A DNA stretch of 13,292 nucleotides, taken from Beroe ovata (taxonomy: Eukaryota; Ctenophora; Nuda; Beroida; Beroidae). A program made the translations under genes and the position numbers. Location: contig CAMPET010000245.1 in the NCBI GenBank assembly GCA_946803715.1, positions 5,227 to 18,518 on the forward strand, written 5' to 3'. The notes beneath the pieces are model-generated. The model saw nothing but the letters and a program-made list of their open reading frames with translations. It was not told the DNA's origin and made no database searches. Shown in pieces: positions 1-9,782 of this stretch (its first letter is position 1; every line of letters starts with the position of its first letter).

Positions 1-3
1 CTG

Positions 4-28
4 CACACACACACACACACACACACAC
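4..28. repeat. (CA)n microsatellite
   Basis: An uninterrupted CA dinucleotide run at the left edge of the window. It is directly visible, typical of animal intergenic DNA, and likely length-polymorphic. Confidence 0.97.
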
Positions 29-701
29 CCTGGAACACAATACTATAGAGATGGGGAGGGGGTTATATCTGCCATTACAATGAGTGTAACTTACTGTAAC
101 GGTGAGTATGTTACTCGTGGAGACGAGTGTGTAACGAGCATGTTACTCTGTAACTAATAGGATGAGTTACCGGTTACTTGGTATGGAACAGAGTGTGTAA
201 CGCATAATATAGACTGAAGAGGATACATGTAGCACGATTGTATTAGGATGTCACGAATATTCCACAAGTCAAAATGAAGGTTTGCAACGAGCAACACATA
301 ATTCGGCGTAGGTTAAACGCGCTGTGAAAGTTATAAAGCAGCACGTTTAACAGAAACTCCTGCCACCCTCCCGCGTGTTCACACACATACCACAGATTCA
401 CATGCCATGATATAAGGGGATATCACACCATGTGATTTGCAGTTGACACTGCTGACACCACTTCTATTCACAATTCACATTGCATTTAGTAGAGGTGTCA
501 ACGTTAATAACAGCGAAGTAAGGAGATATCGCGACTTCACTGAGCTAGATACTATAATACACCGCTTGTTTAAATAATGGAACGTCTACCCAACACATAG
601 TAGTTGTCATGGTAACTATATAGCTGTAGTCATGGTAATATACGGGACCCGTTATACTGTTTCCACTGTGTGAGGCAGAGGTGCGTAAAGTGCAGCAGTT
701 A
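29..701. other. Non-genic DNA, no supported feature
   Basis: AT-rich sequence with stops in all frames. A loose local enrichment of short GTAAC/GAGT words occurs between 85 and 200 (phrases such as TGTTACTC and GTGTGTAACG recur), which reads like a decayed tandem repeat. I see no coding exon, RNA gene or transposon terminus. Confidence 0.6.
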
Positions 702-702
702 A

Positions 703-733
<31 letters not shown>

Positions 734-762
734 TACACGCACACACACACACACACACACAC
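702..762. repeat. (AC)n microsatellite, interrupted
   Basis: About 60 bp of AC repeats, interrupted by a short AAACATACACG segment. On the minus strand it makes a spurious reading frame of alternating Cys and Val, which is not a gene. Confidence 0.96.
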
Positions 763-2905
763 AAATCCACATAACCTCCGCATGCGGGGTATAATAATGT
801 GCACTATTATTAAAGGGAGAGGCTAGATCGCGAGCAGATTATATTATTTGATGACACTGCGGTCAGCACTACAACTGTATACTTGCTGAATGCTGATCCT
901 ATAGAGCCAATACTACCAATAGTTAATCAGCGATATTGGCGAAGAAATCATCAAATTCACAGCATTGGTGTGTGTTTGTATCTCTAAGCCTTCGATCATC
1001 ATAAGTCCTTCATAACTGTAAAAGTCATCAAATATCGGATATATCAATAATATCGTCTTCAGTGTTACAGTAGTAGTGCGTGTGTGTGTGATCTAATAAA
1101 AGATTGACCGTGTTCATAAATACTATTCAGACATAAACTGTGACAGCAGATGATTGATTGCTATGTAATAGTGAGAGGAAACCATTGGAGTGCTGATTTG
1201 ACAATTGATGATTAGTGATCACACCTGACAATTTGATGAACATATAGGTCCGAGTATGATNGTGAGCAGACACATATCATATTTGTGCGTCCAACAACGC
1301 ACTATTGATTAGGAAAGAGCACATTAACTAATTAACTAATTAATTACAATATGGCTTGTGCATCACGAGTACGCAAACTGCAGTGGCACATATTATTAGT
1401 CAATCCAAAGTCTCATCTTTAATAGAGGTGTATGGGTATACTGCAAACATAGCGGAATAGGTACTGGATATCCATTTTCTAATCCAAGGATTGACATAAG
1501 CGAGGGAAGAATCTAAACTGCGAATCATCAGCGGTTACCGTACAATTAATTCAAAGCTCTAGGTTCCCTGCAGTTCAGCTCTTAAATTGACTTTCAGTGA
1601 GCATGCAGTGGGTTCAATCAATTCAGGGACGTGTGCAGACACTGTTCAATTGTGAAGTGTGCTCCTTCATACAATTTCATAAGATGGAGCGAAACCAGCG
1701 AAACTATAGTGGTTACTGGTCATGTTTTATGTAACACGTGCGATGAAGGGACTGCTAGTCAGGAGGTAGGGAGTCAAGGGATGCGCGGCGCGTGTCACAC
1801 GTACTGGCAACGAGCCATGTACTGATGTCTGATGCAGATCAAATGATGATCCATTGTTCAAATGAATTGCTTTTATCTCAAACCATAACTGTGAGTGCGT
1901 GCGAGTATGTGGGTTCGTATGTGTGTCAGTGTGTGTGTGTGTGTGTATATGAGTATGTGCAACTATACATGTGAGTGTATGTGTGTTTGAGTACAGTGGC
2001 CGATAGGTTCATTATTTTATAAAGCAGCAGCAAAACGCATAGTACAAAATATATGGCATTCGTGGGTCGTGGCTATGTATAATATTTTGGCCGTGCAATT
2101 AATAATAAGACAATGTACAAAATATTGAAGACACAAATGAACTTTGTGCGTGTGTGTGCGACTGTGGGTACTGTGCGTTCACAAAGCATACATAATTTGC
2201 TATCATTAGAGCCTAAGTTCTACGAGTTATGCGACATTGCGACACCCTCAATTAATCAGACATATCGAGAACACAAAATCTCAATCTACTCAATTTATCA
2301 GTGAGACTGTAGTGAGACAAATGCAAACGCTGTAGCGAGAAAAGAATAGCAGCGATAATATGAGCACTCTAACAGAACCGTCCATAAACCGCAGTGCAGA
2401 TGAGGTAGACAACTGGGACAGGCACGTGTGCACAGAATGCACGACGGTCACGAGCCACAGTGACACATTGTGACACACCGAGACACACCGGGACACTTAG
2501 GTAATGCAATGCAGCACAGCGGAAATCACTACTGCAGCGACACACACTCTCACAAGAACTACAGTGACAATTTCAGAATACAGTGACAGTTTCAAAATAG
2601 CTAGTAGCTACAGCGACCAAGCGTGTCAATCTCACATACATAGACAGAATCTACTGTCTAACTAGGTTGCACCAGCTGTGAGCAGCGCAAAATTGAGTGT
2701 AATCCGTTCAACCACAAGGGGGGGGTCTGAGAGGAACACTACACGTGGTGCAGTACTTGTGTAATACACGTGCATGTGACAGACAGGCAGACAAACCATT
2801 CCCAACACCAATTATACACATGCGAATAGATTTAGACACAGAACACATAGGGATAACATTGAGGTGGTATCACTGAGGAAGTTTTGAAATCTCTCTCACC
2901 CTCCC
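763..2905. other. Long non-genic stretch
   Basis: About 2.1 kb without a credible gene. It holds an ATTAACTAA-type short repeat (about 1323-1346), a GT-rich patch at 1920-1950, a GTGACACA/GAGACACACC-rich patch at 2455-2500 and one ambiguous base at 1261. The short open frames around 1631-1974 and 2113-2496 have no motif, low-complexity composition and no neighbouring splice logic, so I do not call them. Confidence 0.6.
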
Positions 2906-2947
2906 ACGATCCTCCCTACACGATCCTCCCTACACGATCCTCCCTAC
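2906..2947. repeat. 14-bp tandem repeat, 3 copies
   Basis: Three perfect head-to-tail copies of ACGATCCTCCCTAC (2906-2919, 2920-2933, 2934-2947). The repeat is pyrimidine-rich on the plus strand and has no evident function. Confidence 0.95.
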
Positions 2948-3040
2948 TACAGTACTACAGTCGTATTCATGACTAGAGATTATAACATATCGTCGTCTCG
3001 AGCACTATCAATTAAAGGACCCGTATATCATACTGTTCAA

Positions 3041-3080
3041 TGTTTATATACTGAGCGATATGTTTATATACTGAGCGGTA
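3041..3080. repeat. 20-bp tandem duplication
   Basis: Two adjacent 20-bp copies, differing at one base, that begin TGTTTATATACTGAGCG. A simple local duplication about 145 bp upstream of the promoter-like cluster at 3178-3232. Confidence 0.93.
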
Positions 3081-3177
3081 GCGGTTAAGTGGTGGAGGCA
3101 CGACTCACATACTCATTAACTTCCTATAAGTATGATGATCCCTGACCAGTGGAGCATCCCCACTCGGACAGCGGCAG

Positions 3178-3275
3178 GAACATTCTCAGGGGGGGGGGCG
3201 TTCGCTCCATCATGCCGCCCTCGCTATAAATAGCAGGTTCAGACAGCACTAGGATAATCAGAGGGCAACTCAGTC
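3178..3275 (+). promoter_or_regulatory. Possible TATA promoter with HSE-like site
   Basis: A good TATA box, TATAAATA, sits at 3225-3232 in a GC-richer setting. About 40 bp upstream is GAACATTC (3178-3185), which fits the inverted nGAAnnTTCn core bound by heat-shock factor, and a run of ten G (3189-3198) lies between them. Initiator-like TCAGAG and TCAGTC words follow at 3258 and 3270, close to the expected 30-35 bp distance. No long reading frame follows: the first ATG downstream (about 3319) gives four codons. It could drive a spliced gene with a non-coding first exon or a non-coding RNA, or be chance. Confidence 0.3.
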
Positions 3276-3685
3276 AGTAGTTAAGTCAGTAGTTTAGGGT
3301 AACTGAAAGAAAGGCTAATGGATATTGAGTGACGAGTGTGTGTGTGAGTGTCGGATTGGTGGCAATATACTTTGCAAATAATGCAGTAGAATGATATCTG
3401 ACATACCTATTATCAGTAATATTTGTGCGACTTTGGTGAAAACTAGGTTATCAGTCTTGACTCCTGTGCTGATGCAATTCGCTAAGTAAATGACTAAATG
3501 GTTGCTCCGGTTTTAGATAAACACTACACACTGTAATGAACATTGTAAAGAGTAAACACTGCATAACTCATTTCTATTATGGTAAAAAGAGCGGAGACTC
3601 TAATATGATTCAATCAAATCAAAGAGCATTTCAGTTATATAATGATTAATGAGACCTAGAGGCACTACGTTAAGCAGAATAACAG
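3276..3685. other. Non-genic DNA downstream of the TATA-like site
   Basis: AT-rich with stops in all frames. It contains a short GT-rich patch with a donor-like GTGAGTG near 3340, which could end a non-coding first exon if the upstream promoter is real. Nothing else can be supported. Confidence 0.4.
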
Positions 3686-3964
3686 ATATGGTTACATCAT
3701 CTATTAAGAGATATTAGGGGAGAGTACTGTAGTGCCTGGGGAGAGTACTGTGGTGTCAGGGGAGGGCACTGTGGTGNTGTTATCCCACACTTTCTCGTTA
3801 AGTAACTATATATGGTTACATCATCTATAAAGAGATATTAGGGGACAGTACTGTGGTGTCAGGGGGAGAGTACTGTGGTGTCAGGGGAGAGTACTGTGGT
3901 GTCAGGGGGAGAGCACTGTGGTGTCAGGCCGTCAGGGGGAGAGTGTTGTCAGGGGAGAGAGTGG
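3686..3964. repeat. Compound minisatellite: 21-22-bp units in two 124-bp-spaced blocks
   Basis: Units of the type GGGGAGAGTACTGTGGTGTCA occur in two blocks, 3717-3776 and 3841-3964. Each block is preceded by the same roughly 30-bp leader (ATATGGTTACATCATCTAT followed by AAGAGATATTA) starting at 3686 and 3810, so the whole cassette is duplicated with an offset of 124 bp. The second block has expanded to about five to six units. An ambiguous base lies at 3777, where the first block ends. On the plus strand each unit starts with four or five G. Confidence 0.92.
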
Positions 3965-4419
3965 TTTCGACAGATTTTTAACACAACAACTAAAACAGAG
4001 GAGTAGCGAATCACGATTTAAACGCCCCTTCAGCTGAAATGAAACTGTATAGAACCAGTACTGTATAAAATCAGTACTATTACAGTTTTCAAATGAACCC
4101 AAATTCAGCGCGGCGCATCGCTAAACATTATGTTAAAGTTCTATTTCATCTCCTGATGTTATATACACTGTTGGTATTGAAAACGCGCTGAACAGGCCAT
4201 GCTCCCATTGTAGGTGTCAATATCAAACAAAGTGTCAAGCTCACTGTCAGCATATACGCAAAGACAGATAGAAGTGTCAAAGTGCAAATAGGTGATCATT
4301 CTTGAAATCTGTATTCATAATCATGAAACTATGAACATATTAGGTACTGTCAGGATAATAGAATGGTGGTTTGCGGAGGGATTGGACCGTAGCGCGATCA
4401 AACCGAGGAAATAGCAGCT
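3965..4419. other. Non-genic DNA, no supported feature
   Basis: No reading frame, RNA fold or terminal repeat could be supported here. The words AGTACTGT and GTGTCAA recur several times, possibly remnants of the neighbouring minisatellite. Confidence 0.55.
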
Positions 4420-4595
4420 GACTATGAGATGACTATGAGATGACTATGTGATGACTATGAGATGACTATGTGATGACTATGTGATGACTATGTGATGTCT
4501 ATGTGATGACTATGTGATGACTATGTGATGACTATGAGATGACTATGAGATGACTATGAGATGACTATGTGATGACTATGTGATGACTCTGTGAT
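4420..4595. repeat. 11-bp minisatellite, 16 copies
   Basis: Sixteen head-to-tail 11-bp units of GACTATGAGAT or GACTATGTGAT, differing at one A/T position. In order from 4420 the variable base reads A A T A T T T T T T A A A T T T; unit 8 also has GTC for GAC and unit 16 has CTC for CTA. A truncated unit (4596-4600) follows. The 11-base unit shifts frame each time, so the array is not coding. Confidence 0.95.
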
Positions 4596-4600
4596 GTGAT

Positions 4601-5396
4601 GACTCTAATGAATGGAGTGTCAACACTCAATAGGTATCAATGTGGAACAGGAACGTCTGTGAAACTGAGGGTACGAGCACACGTCGCCTCGGTGGGCGAT
4701 AATGGTGTACGGGGGAATCACAACAGCTGTCATTGTGCGAATCACCATGGGGTGAATTAGGATGAATTTCCCCTCACCCCCTTGCGGTGATTGAGAATTG
4801 ATGGGTGGATAATGATGAATTGACGAAATGAACTGTCGGATTAGAGAATCAGGGAAACTTCATTAAAATGTCGCGGACAACATGATCTTTGCAGATAGAA
4901 ACTTCACAGCTTGGATCATAGTTTCCCGTGTGAGAACTGAGAATAATGGCTCTATCTTGCATCCTTGACATCATTCCCTCGCATAGTCATTCTGCAATCA
5001 ATGACGCTCTCAGAAACACACGAAATCGCTCGCTCAGTAACTCACCCACCCATTCACTCGCATAGACACACATAATATTCAATTGAAAATCTGTTAGTCT
5101 ATGATGGCACTTCATTAAAATACTATGCCATTTTATTGGCACTAATTAAAATGAGCTATAATTAAACACCGATTTTACAAACTGCAGCTATATTTGGTCA
5201 TTCAATTAAAAACGCTTGAAAATCAATCACACTATAATAATAGTAATACTATTAAACGCCGTAGCGTTTAACGGGCTCATAAAATTGAAATCATCAAAAA
5301 TCAATCTCAAGTTTTGGAAGGACATGACACGTTAAAAGTACGATGATGGCATCTGTTTACAGGTCAACCAATCAAATCCAAGATATACAATATCAG
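4601..5396. other. Non-genic DNA with a small hairpin
   Basis: AT-rich and rich in ATTAAA words. The only structured element seen is an 8-bp hairpin at 5252-5271 (TTAAACGC, loop CGTA, GCGTTTAA). No gene is supported. Confidence 0.55.
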
Positions 5397-5399
5397 TGT

Positions 5400-5432
<33 letters not shown>
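5397..5432. repeat. (GT)n microsatellite
   Basis: About 36 bp of nearly uninterrupted GT repeats. Confidence 0.96.
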
Positions 5433-5435
<3 letters not shown>

Positions 5436-6264
5436 AACTGAGGGTGTAACCAGTGCTGGTAACGAGTTAAATACTAGCACTAAACAGTTCGGATAGTGAG
5501 TTTGTCGTAGTTTCCAAGGTTGTGACAAGCTAACCACGATCAAATAGCCACACTGTGTGCAATGTGACCACTATTCATACACTTCCTGGGATGCTATGAC
5601 GACTGAATCGTATGGGAGGGAGTAGGCCCTTTTGTAACTATTCGCGCAATGTCGAGTGGCAAGAGTGGTATTGGCCCGTGTGTCAAACCAAGCTCGCATG
5701 TCAAATGTGTGTTGTCAAACGCTAATATAATCTGACAATCGATTTGTTTGATCGGAAGATGACACATGCAACATATGACATCATCACAAAATGAATCAGA
5801 CAGTACAATTAATCTCTGAATCAATGAACTTACTGAGGCTGTTGATGAACAATATGGTAATCTCGCTAGGTGCGATTTTTATTAAGGAAAAGTGTCATAT
5901 TATACTGATGGGGCAGGAGGTCTATAATTATGATTACGATAGTGCTAATGCAAGCTCACGGCAAGAGACATTTGCCCGCTTTCAGACGTGTTCAACAGGA
6001 GTTTGTTCATGAACAAGGAGAGGTCATGTGGTTTGCTGTACAATTTGACGAGACCCAGGAAACCAGTAGTTAGGAGCCAGTAGTTAGGACTGGTGAGTTC
6101 TCCAATCCCTATCTCTTTAATCTTTTAATCTTTTAATCTTTATAACTGTGTCCTATCATGGTTGTGACCCAGCATAGTAAAATAGGACACAAATTGTGTC
6201 ACACAACCACAATATGATATTCATTGATAGCGATACTGATCTGCTAACGTATATCTTGAACATA
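5433..6264. other. Non-genic DNA, weak open frames only
   Basis: Two short frames (minus 5824-5594, plus 5791-6012) are open for about 75 codons each but have no recognised motif, no splice context and overlap each other tail to tail. A 9-bp TTTAATCTT-type repeat of about three copies lies at 6115-6141. I see no supported gene. Confidence 0.5.
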
Positions 6265-6430
6265 GCACTGACAACACACCTGATAACTGAGCTGAAAACA
6301 CACCTGATAACAGAGCACTGACAACACACCTGATAACAGAGCACTGACAACACACCTGATAACTGAGCTGACAACACACCTGATAACTGATCTGACAACA
6401 CACCTGATAACTGAGCTGACAACACACCTA
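6265..6430. repeat. 24/26-bp minisatellite
   Basis: Six full units plus a partial one, each containing CACACCTGATAAC followed by either TGAGCTGACAA (24-bp form) or AGAGCACTGACAA (26-bp form). The order is mixed: short, long, long, short, short (with a T variant), short, partial. The reverse strand yields repetitive spurious peptides in two overlapping frames. Confidence 0.94.
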
Positions 6431-6949
6431 GCGTGGGGGTGTGAATAAGACAGATCTCTACAATATACCGCTTATAGGAGCAGACTGCAGAACCTCTACA
6501 TAATACCGTGTATATGAGGCAGACATAGCTTGGGTAGCAACAGTCATGAAATAGAGAAATAGCTAGCGAGCACTTACATTTTAGTGATATTGCCCCCCAC
6601 CCCCACCCCCTCGAAGAATTGTGGCAATAGACTGAGCAATAATCTCCGGAAATGGGTAATATTGAGAGGGAGGGAAATTTGTCGAGATTCTAATCAAAAA
6701 TATATATGACTGCGGAAATTAACTGCGGGTTCTGAACAAATCAAAATTGTGCTTATCAGACGCGGACTCAAGTGAAGCTCACCACATAATAAAGTACCTC
6801 AAAAGCACATAGAATTATAATTCCTCCAGTAAATCAGTTATGACAAAATCAATGGTGGCGCTGGGAGCAGAATAGGAATGGGGAATGAAATCGATTAACA
6901 TGTTGCATATGTCTCCCGAAATTCAATTCATTTAAGATCGTACTCTGAT
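6431..6949. other. Non-genic DNA with a C-rich tract
   Basis: No gene is supported. A C-rich tract at about 6592-6610 (CCCCCCACCCCCACCCCC) gives three runs of five to six G on the minus strand, which could fold as a G-quadruplex or, on the C strand, an i-motif. Confidence 0.5.
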
Positions 6950-6987
6950 CATACTATGATCATCATAGCATACTATGATCATCATAG
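6950..6987. repeat. 19-bp perfect tandem duplication with hairpin potential
   Basis: Two identical adjacent copies of CATACTATGATCATCATAG. Each copy contains CTATGAT-C-ATCATAG, a perfect 7-bp inverted repeat with a one-base spacer, so the pair can form two small hairpins. Confidence 0.93.
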
Positions 6988-7283
6988 CATGATTTATGTA
7001 AAACTTCCATGGTCGAATTATGAATTGTCAGGATGAGAATTGTGAAATTATCACGAGTTTTTGCGTGGGGGCGGGCATGGGAAATGATGCATGCATTACA
7101 AAGGAACGAAGCAAGAATATACACTCGCAACGCACAAAGGGACAAAAAGAAATGCGGGGAAACAGTGTATATGGGATATGGAATGTGCGCGGCGCGCGCG
7201 CACGTGGGAAAATCACTGTTATAACGTGAGAATAACAAATAATGTCATGTGATTGTGTCTATTGTGTGTACTGTGTATAATAG

Positions 7284-7444
7284 TGTCTATGTCATACATG
7301 TGTCTACACATGTACAGTGTGGAGTGTACAGACACGTGTACAATGTATACTATACGATATGCGTGTTATTTTTTGTTTCTCTGTTTGTACCTACACACCC
7401 ACATGCAGCTGTAGGTACAACTACAATGTACATTGTAGTTGTAC
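7284..7444. repeat. Cluster of hairpins including a perfect 30-bp palindrome
   Basis: Three structures lie in series. At about 7295-7312, ACATGTG and CACATGT flank a 4-base loop. At 7387-7395 and 7410-7418, GTACCTACA and TGTAGGTAC form a 9-bp stem. At 7415-7444 a perfect palindrome has half-site GTACAACTACAATGT. The last two share GTAC at 7415-7418, so they would compete. No coding exon is evident. The cluster could be part of a MITE-like element, but I could not define terminal repeats or target-site duplications. Confidence 0.8.
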
Positions 7445-8542
7445 AGTATCAGAAATTATTGTTTTCAATTCAGTAAACAAAACTTACTGTTCGTTAGTTA
7501 TGCGTGCTTTTTATTAGCAAGACTTGTTTATTGAGTTTATGCATTGCGTGTGCTAAGTAAAACTAGAACGTTGCTCGGATAATTGGATTTGGAATGATCC
7601 CGGCCCCAGCATTTCTGACCACTGACAAGGAAACGGGTAGGTTTTATAAGCTGGCATTTGACAACTTGACTATCTGACTTCTTAGCTGCTTTGTAGTCAA
7701 ATACCATGTCGTCCAATGCTAAGAGAGCAAGAGAATGCTAAGTTAGCATTCTCTCTTGAGCCGTATTCCGTTGCATTTTAGCCCCGGTCTTCAATAATTG
7801 ATCAAAGCAGAACAGTTCGTAACGCTCCTTACTACTATCTTACAATAGTCACACGGCGACTGAAATCTGCTAAACGGAATTTGAAGCGAGCTTTGGACAC
7901 TTTTATGAATCTCAATTGTCATTGTCAAATGAATATAGCTTGTGGAGGGACAAACAAGTAGATTGGACAGCTGTCACCTGGTGTTTAACCTTTAATCGAA
8001 TGAACTTGAAGAATGAAGGACTCCCTTCCATTCGATCAATTTGAGGGACGTGTTCATTCCGGTCCGCCAATAACTGAATAATGCTTATTTTAATCAAATT
8101 CAATGTAGTATGAGTTCGCATTGTCAACCAACCAGTCAATTAGCAACATTGTTGCTGCCATATCCAAACATTCTCAGTTATAAATAGTGTTTAATCTAGG
8201 CTTATTAATCCAGGTACTTTGACAGAATATGTTTGTGACACAGACTGACACATTTCTCCCTGTACCTATAGATACTTGGGAGGGTCCACAACGCAAAGTT
8301 ATCATTTTGATCAGGAGGGTTGTCAGGGCTCTATAAATCGATAGTTGACTGGATGGACATTGGTCATGGACTGTTTTTTGGTTATGGTGATGGTTGGTAT
8401 AGACAGCACGGGGTCCCGTAGAGAAAACTCCTCCCCAAAGACCACTATAGACCACTATATATGTATATATCGATGGTAAATACTTGAATATAATTATCTA
8501 TGGTCATGGTGGTGTGGTTGACGAGTATCAAACCCAGTGTGA
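7445..8542. other. Non-genic DNA with one strong hairpin
   Basis: About 1.1 kb without a supported gene. AGAGAATGCTAA (7730-7741) and TTAGCATTCTCT (7743-7754) form a perfect 12-bp inverted repeat around a single base. A TATA-rich stretch (8451-8470) is present but nothing links it to a transcript. Open frames of 75 and 93 codons on the minus strand (8139-7912, 8455-8174) show no motif. Confidence 0.5.
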
Positions 8543-8627
8543 GTGATAAACTCTAGTGATAAACTCTAGTGATAAACTCTAGTGATAAACTCTAGTGATA
8601 AACTCTAGTCTCTAGTGATAAACTCTA
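8543..8627. repeat. 13-bp minisatellite, 6 copies
   Basis: Five contiguous perfect copies of GTGATAAACTCTA (8543-8607), a 7-bp GTCTCTA insertion, then a sixth perfect copy (8615-8627). The perfect identity suggests recent expansion. Confidence 0.95.
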
Positions 8628-8936
8628 GTAGAGATGTAGTACTAGTAGTGACAGCTTCATTGCGATCATATCTATCAGATCGCAAGCATGTTGCTGTATC
8701 ACATGCTTTAATATTCTACTGATGATCGTGTATTGCATATTTTAGGTACCACATACCAATGATTACATGATGATATATGGTTATCGGTCTAATGTTATGC
8801 TTTATCTTGTAGTTACTACAAGCATATCATAATCACTATCTGCCATAATTGTAAACAGAGTGTGTAGGTACCACTAGCTCACTGATGACTGCGATAACTT
8901 ACAGTTTACACCCTCTGATCACAGCGAGCTGGCCCG
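8628..8936 (+). other. Upstream region of the SDR gene
   Basis: About 310 bp preceding the SDR start. It is AT-rich, with no clear TATA box at a sensible distance. A pyrimidine-containing CTCTGATCACAG ends at 8924 and could be a 3' splice site for an upstream 5' UTR exon. An in-frame TGA at 8916-8918 limits N-terminal extension without splicing. Confidence 0.35.
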
Positions 8937-9782
8937 ATGTCATGTCGAACAGATCACCCCAGCGGCCCCACCACGCAGCTAGGCCGAATGTCGAGAGAGC
9001 CGCGTCTCGGGCGCAAAGTGGCGCTGATCACCGGCGCCGCCCGCGGCATCGGCCAGGCGATAGCGGTCAGATTCGTGGAGGAAGGAGCACGCGTGGTGTT
9101 GTGTGACAAGGCAGATTGCAGTGAGACAGTGCGAGTTATATCGAGGATAGAGGGGGCTCATGACGTTGCTATGGCGATACAATGCGACATATCAGATGAG
9201 GAGTCCATTAGCAACTTGGTTAGCCAGGTTGAGTCACGATTAGATCATGTGGATATACTGGTGAACAATGCTGCCACGTTCGTATTCCAGTGTATAGAAA
9301 CAGCTACAGCAGCTGACTGGGATGCCAGCTGTGGAGTTAATATCAGAGGAACTGCACTGCTCACCAAACACATGCTACCTCTGCTGAAGAAGAGTGAACG
9401 CGGGGCTTCCATCGTCTTCATTGGGTCCATATCATCATGTCTTGCCCAACCTAACTGTGTCACATACAGCGTGACGAAGGCAGGACTAGTACAAATGGCA
9501 AAGAACAGTGCGTATGATCTGGCAAAGTACGGTATCAGGGTGAACGCGGTGTGTCCCGGTACTATAGAAACTCCTACAAGTCGGGCAGAGAGGGACGCCC
9601 ATGGGTGGAGCTATGAGGAGTGGGAGAGGAGGAAAGTGGCTGATGTCATGATGGGAAGAGTGGGGAGGGTCGGCGAGGTGGCGAATGCTGTGCTCTTCTA
9701 TGCGGGTGAGGAGTCCTCGTATTGCACGGGTGGGTGTCTGTTCGTGGACGGGGGGCAGAGTTCATGTACTGTCATGAACTAG
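8937..9782 (+). CDS. Classical short-chain dehydrogenase/reductase (SDR), intronless
   Basis: A complete 281-residue NAD(P)-dependent oxidoreductase of the classical SDR family with a Rossmann fold. In order: glycine-rich cofactor motif TGAARGIG at residues 32-39; acidic D57 at the end of the second strand, which in this family favours NAD over NADP; NNAA at 110-113; N135, S164, Y177 and K181 as the expected Asn-Ser-Tyr-Lys tetrad (YSVTK); RVNAVCPGTIETP at 201-213; and a C-terminal VDGGQSS. Length is slightly above the usual 250 because of a 17-residue leader: Met18 (8988) is an alternative start just before the first strand, and neither ATG has a strong Kozak context. The substrate cannot be read from sequence; the C-terminal style recalls the broad FabG/glucose-dehydrogenase/BacC-like group. 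It is GC-richer than its flanks and has no intron. Its 3' end faces the ODF3-like gene, 422 bp away. Confidence 0.93.
   Translation: MSCRTDHPSGPTTQLGRMSREPRLGRKVALITGAARGIGQAIAVRFVEEGARVVLCDKADCSETVRVISRIEGAHDVAMAIQCDISDEESISNLVSQVESRLDHVDILVNNAATFVFQCIETATAADWDASCGVNIRGTALLTKHMLPLLKKSERGASIVFIGSISSCLAQPNCVTYSVTKAGLVQMAKNSAYDLAKYGIRVNAVCPGTIETPTSRAERDAHGWSYEEWERRKVADVMMGRVGRVGEVANAVLFYAGEESSYCTGGCLFVDGGQSSCTVMN

Noticed and set aside
545-772. Minus-strand frame rich in alternating Cys and Val
   Set aside because: It is produced by the (AC)n microsatellite at 702-762 and has no domain or splice context.
1611-1625. GGTTCAATC word resembling a tRNA T-loop
   Set aside because: No matching acceptor stem, anticodon arm or A box could be found around it.
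4420-4595. Short regular repeats that could suggest a CRISPR array
   Set aside because: The 11-bp units are contiguous with no unique spacers, and the context is eukaryotic.
5594-6012. Opposed open frames of about 75 codons each
   Set aside because: No recognisable motif, no splice signals and a mutual overlap; chance openness is the simpler explanation.
6156-6427. Two overlapping minus-strand frames with repeated QLSGVLS or SYQVCCQ peptides
   Set aside because: They are frame readings of the 24/26-bp minisatellite at 6265-6430; both frames are repetitive and neither has a non-repeat domain.
7706-7741. ATG with A at -3 opening a short frame MSSNAKRAREC
   Set aside because: It looks like a protein start but stops after 11 codons inside the 7730-7754 hairpin, and I see no GT donor that would rescue it.
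8885-9463. Other frames (plus 8885-9106; minus 9182-8979 and 9463-9245) within the SDR gene
   Set aside because: They are shadows of the SDR frame, which alone contains the family motifs in order.
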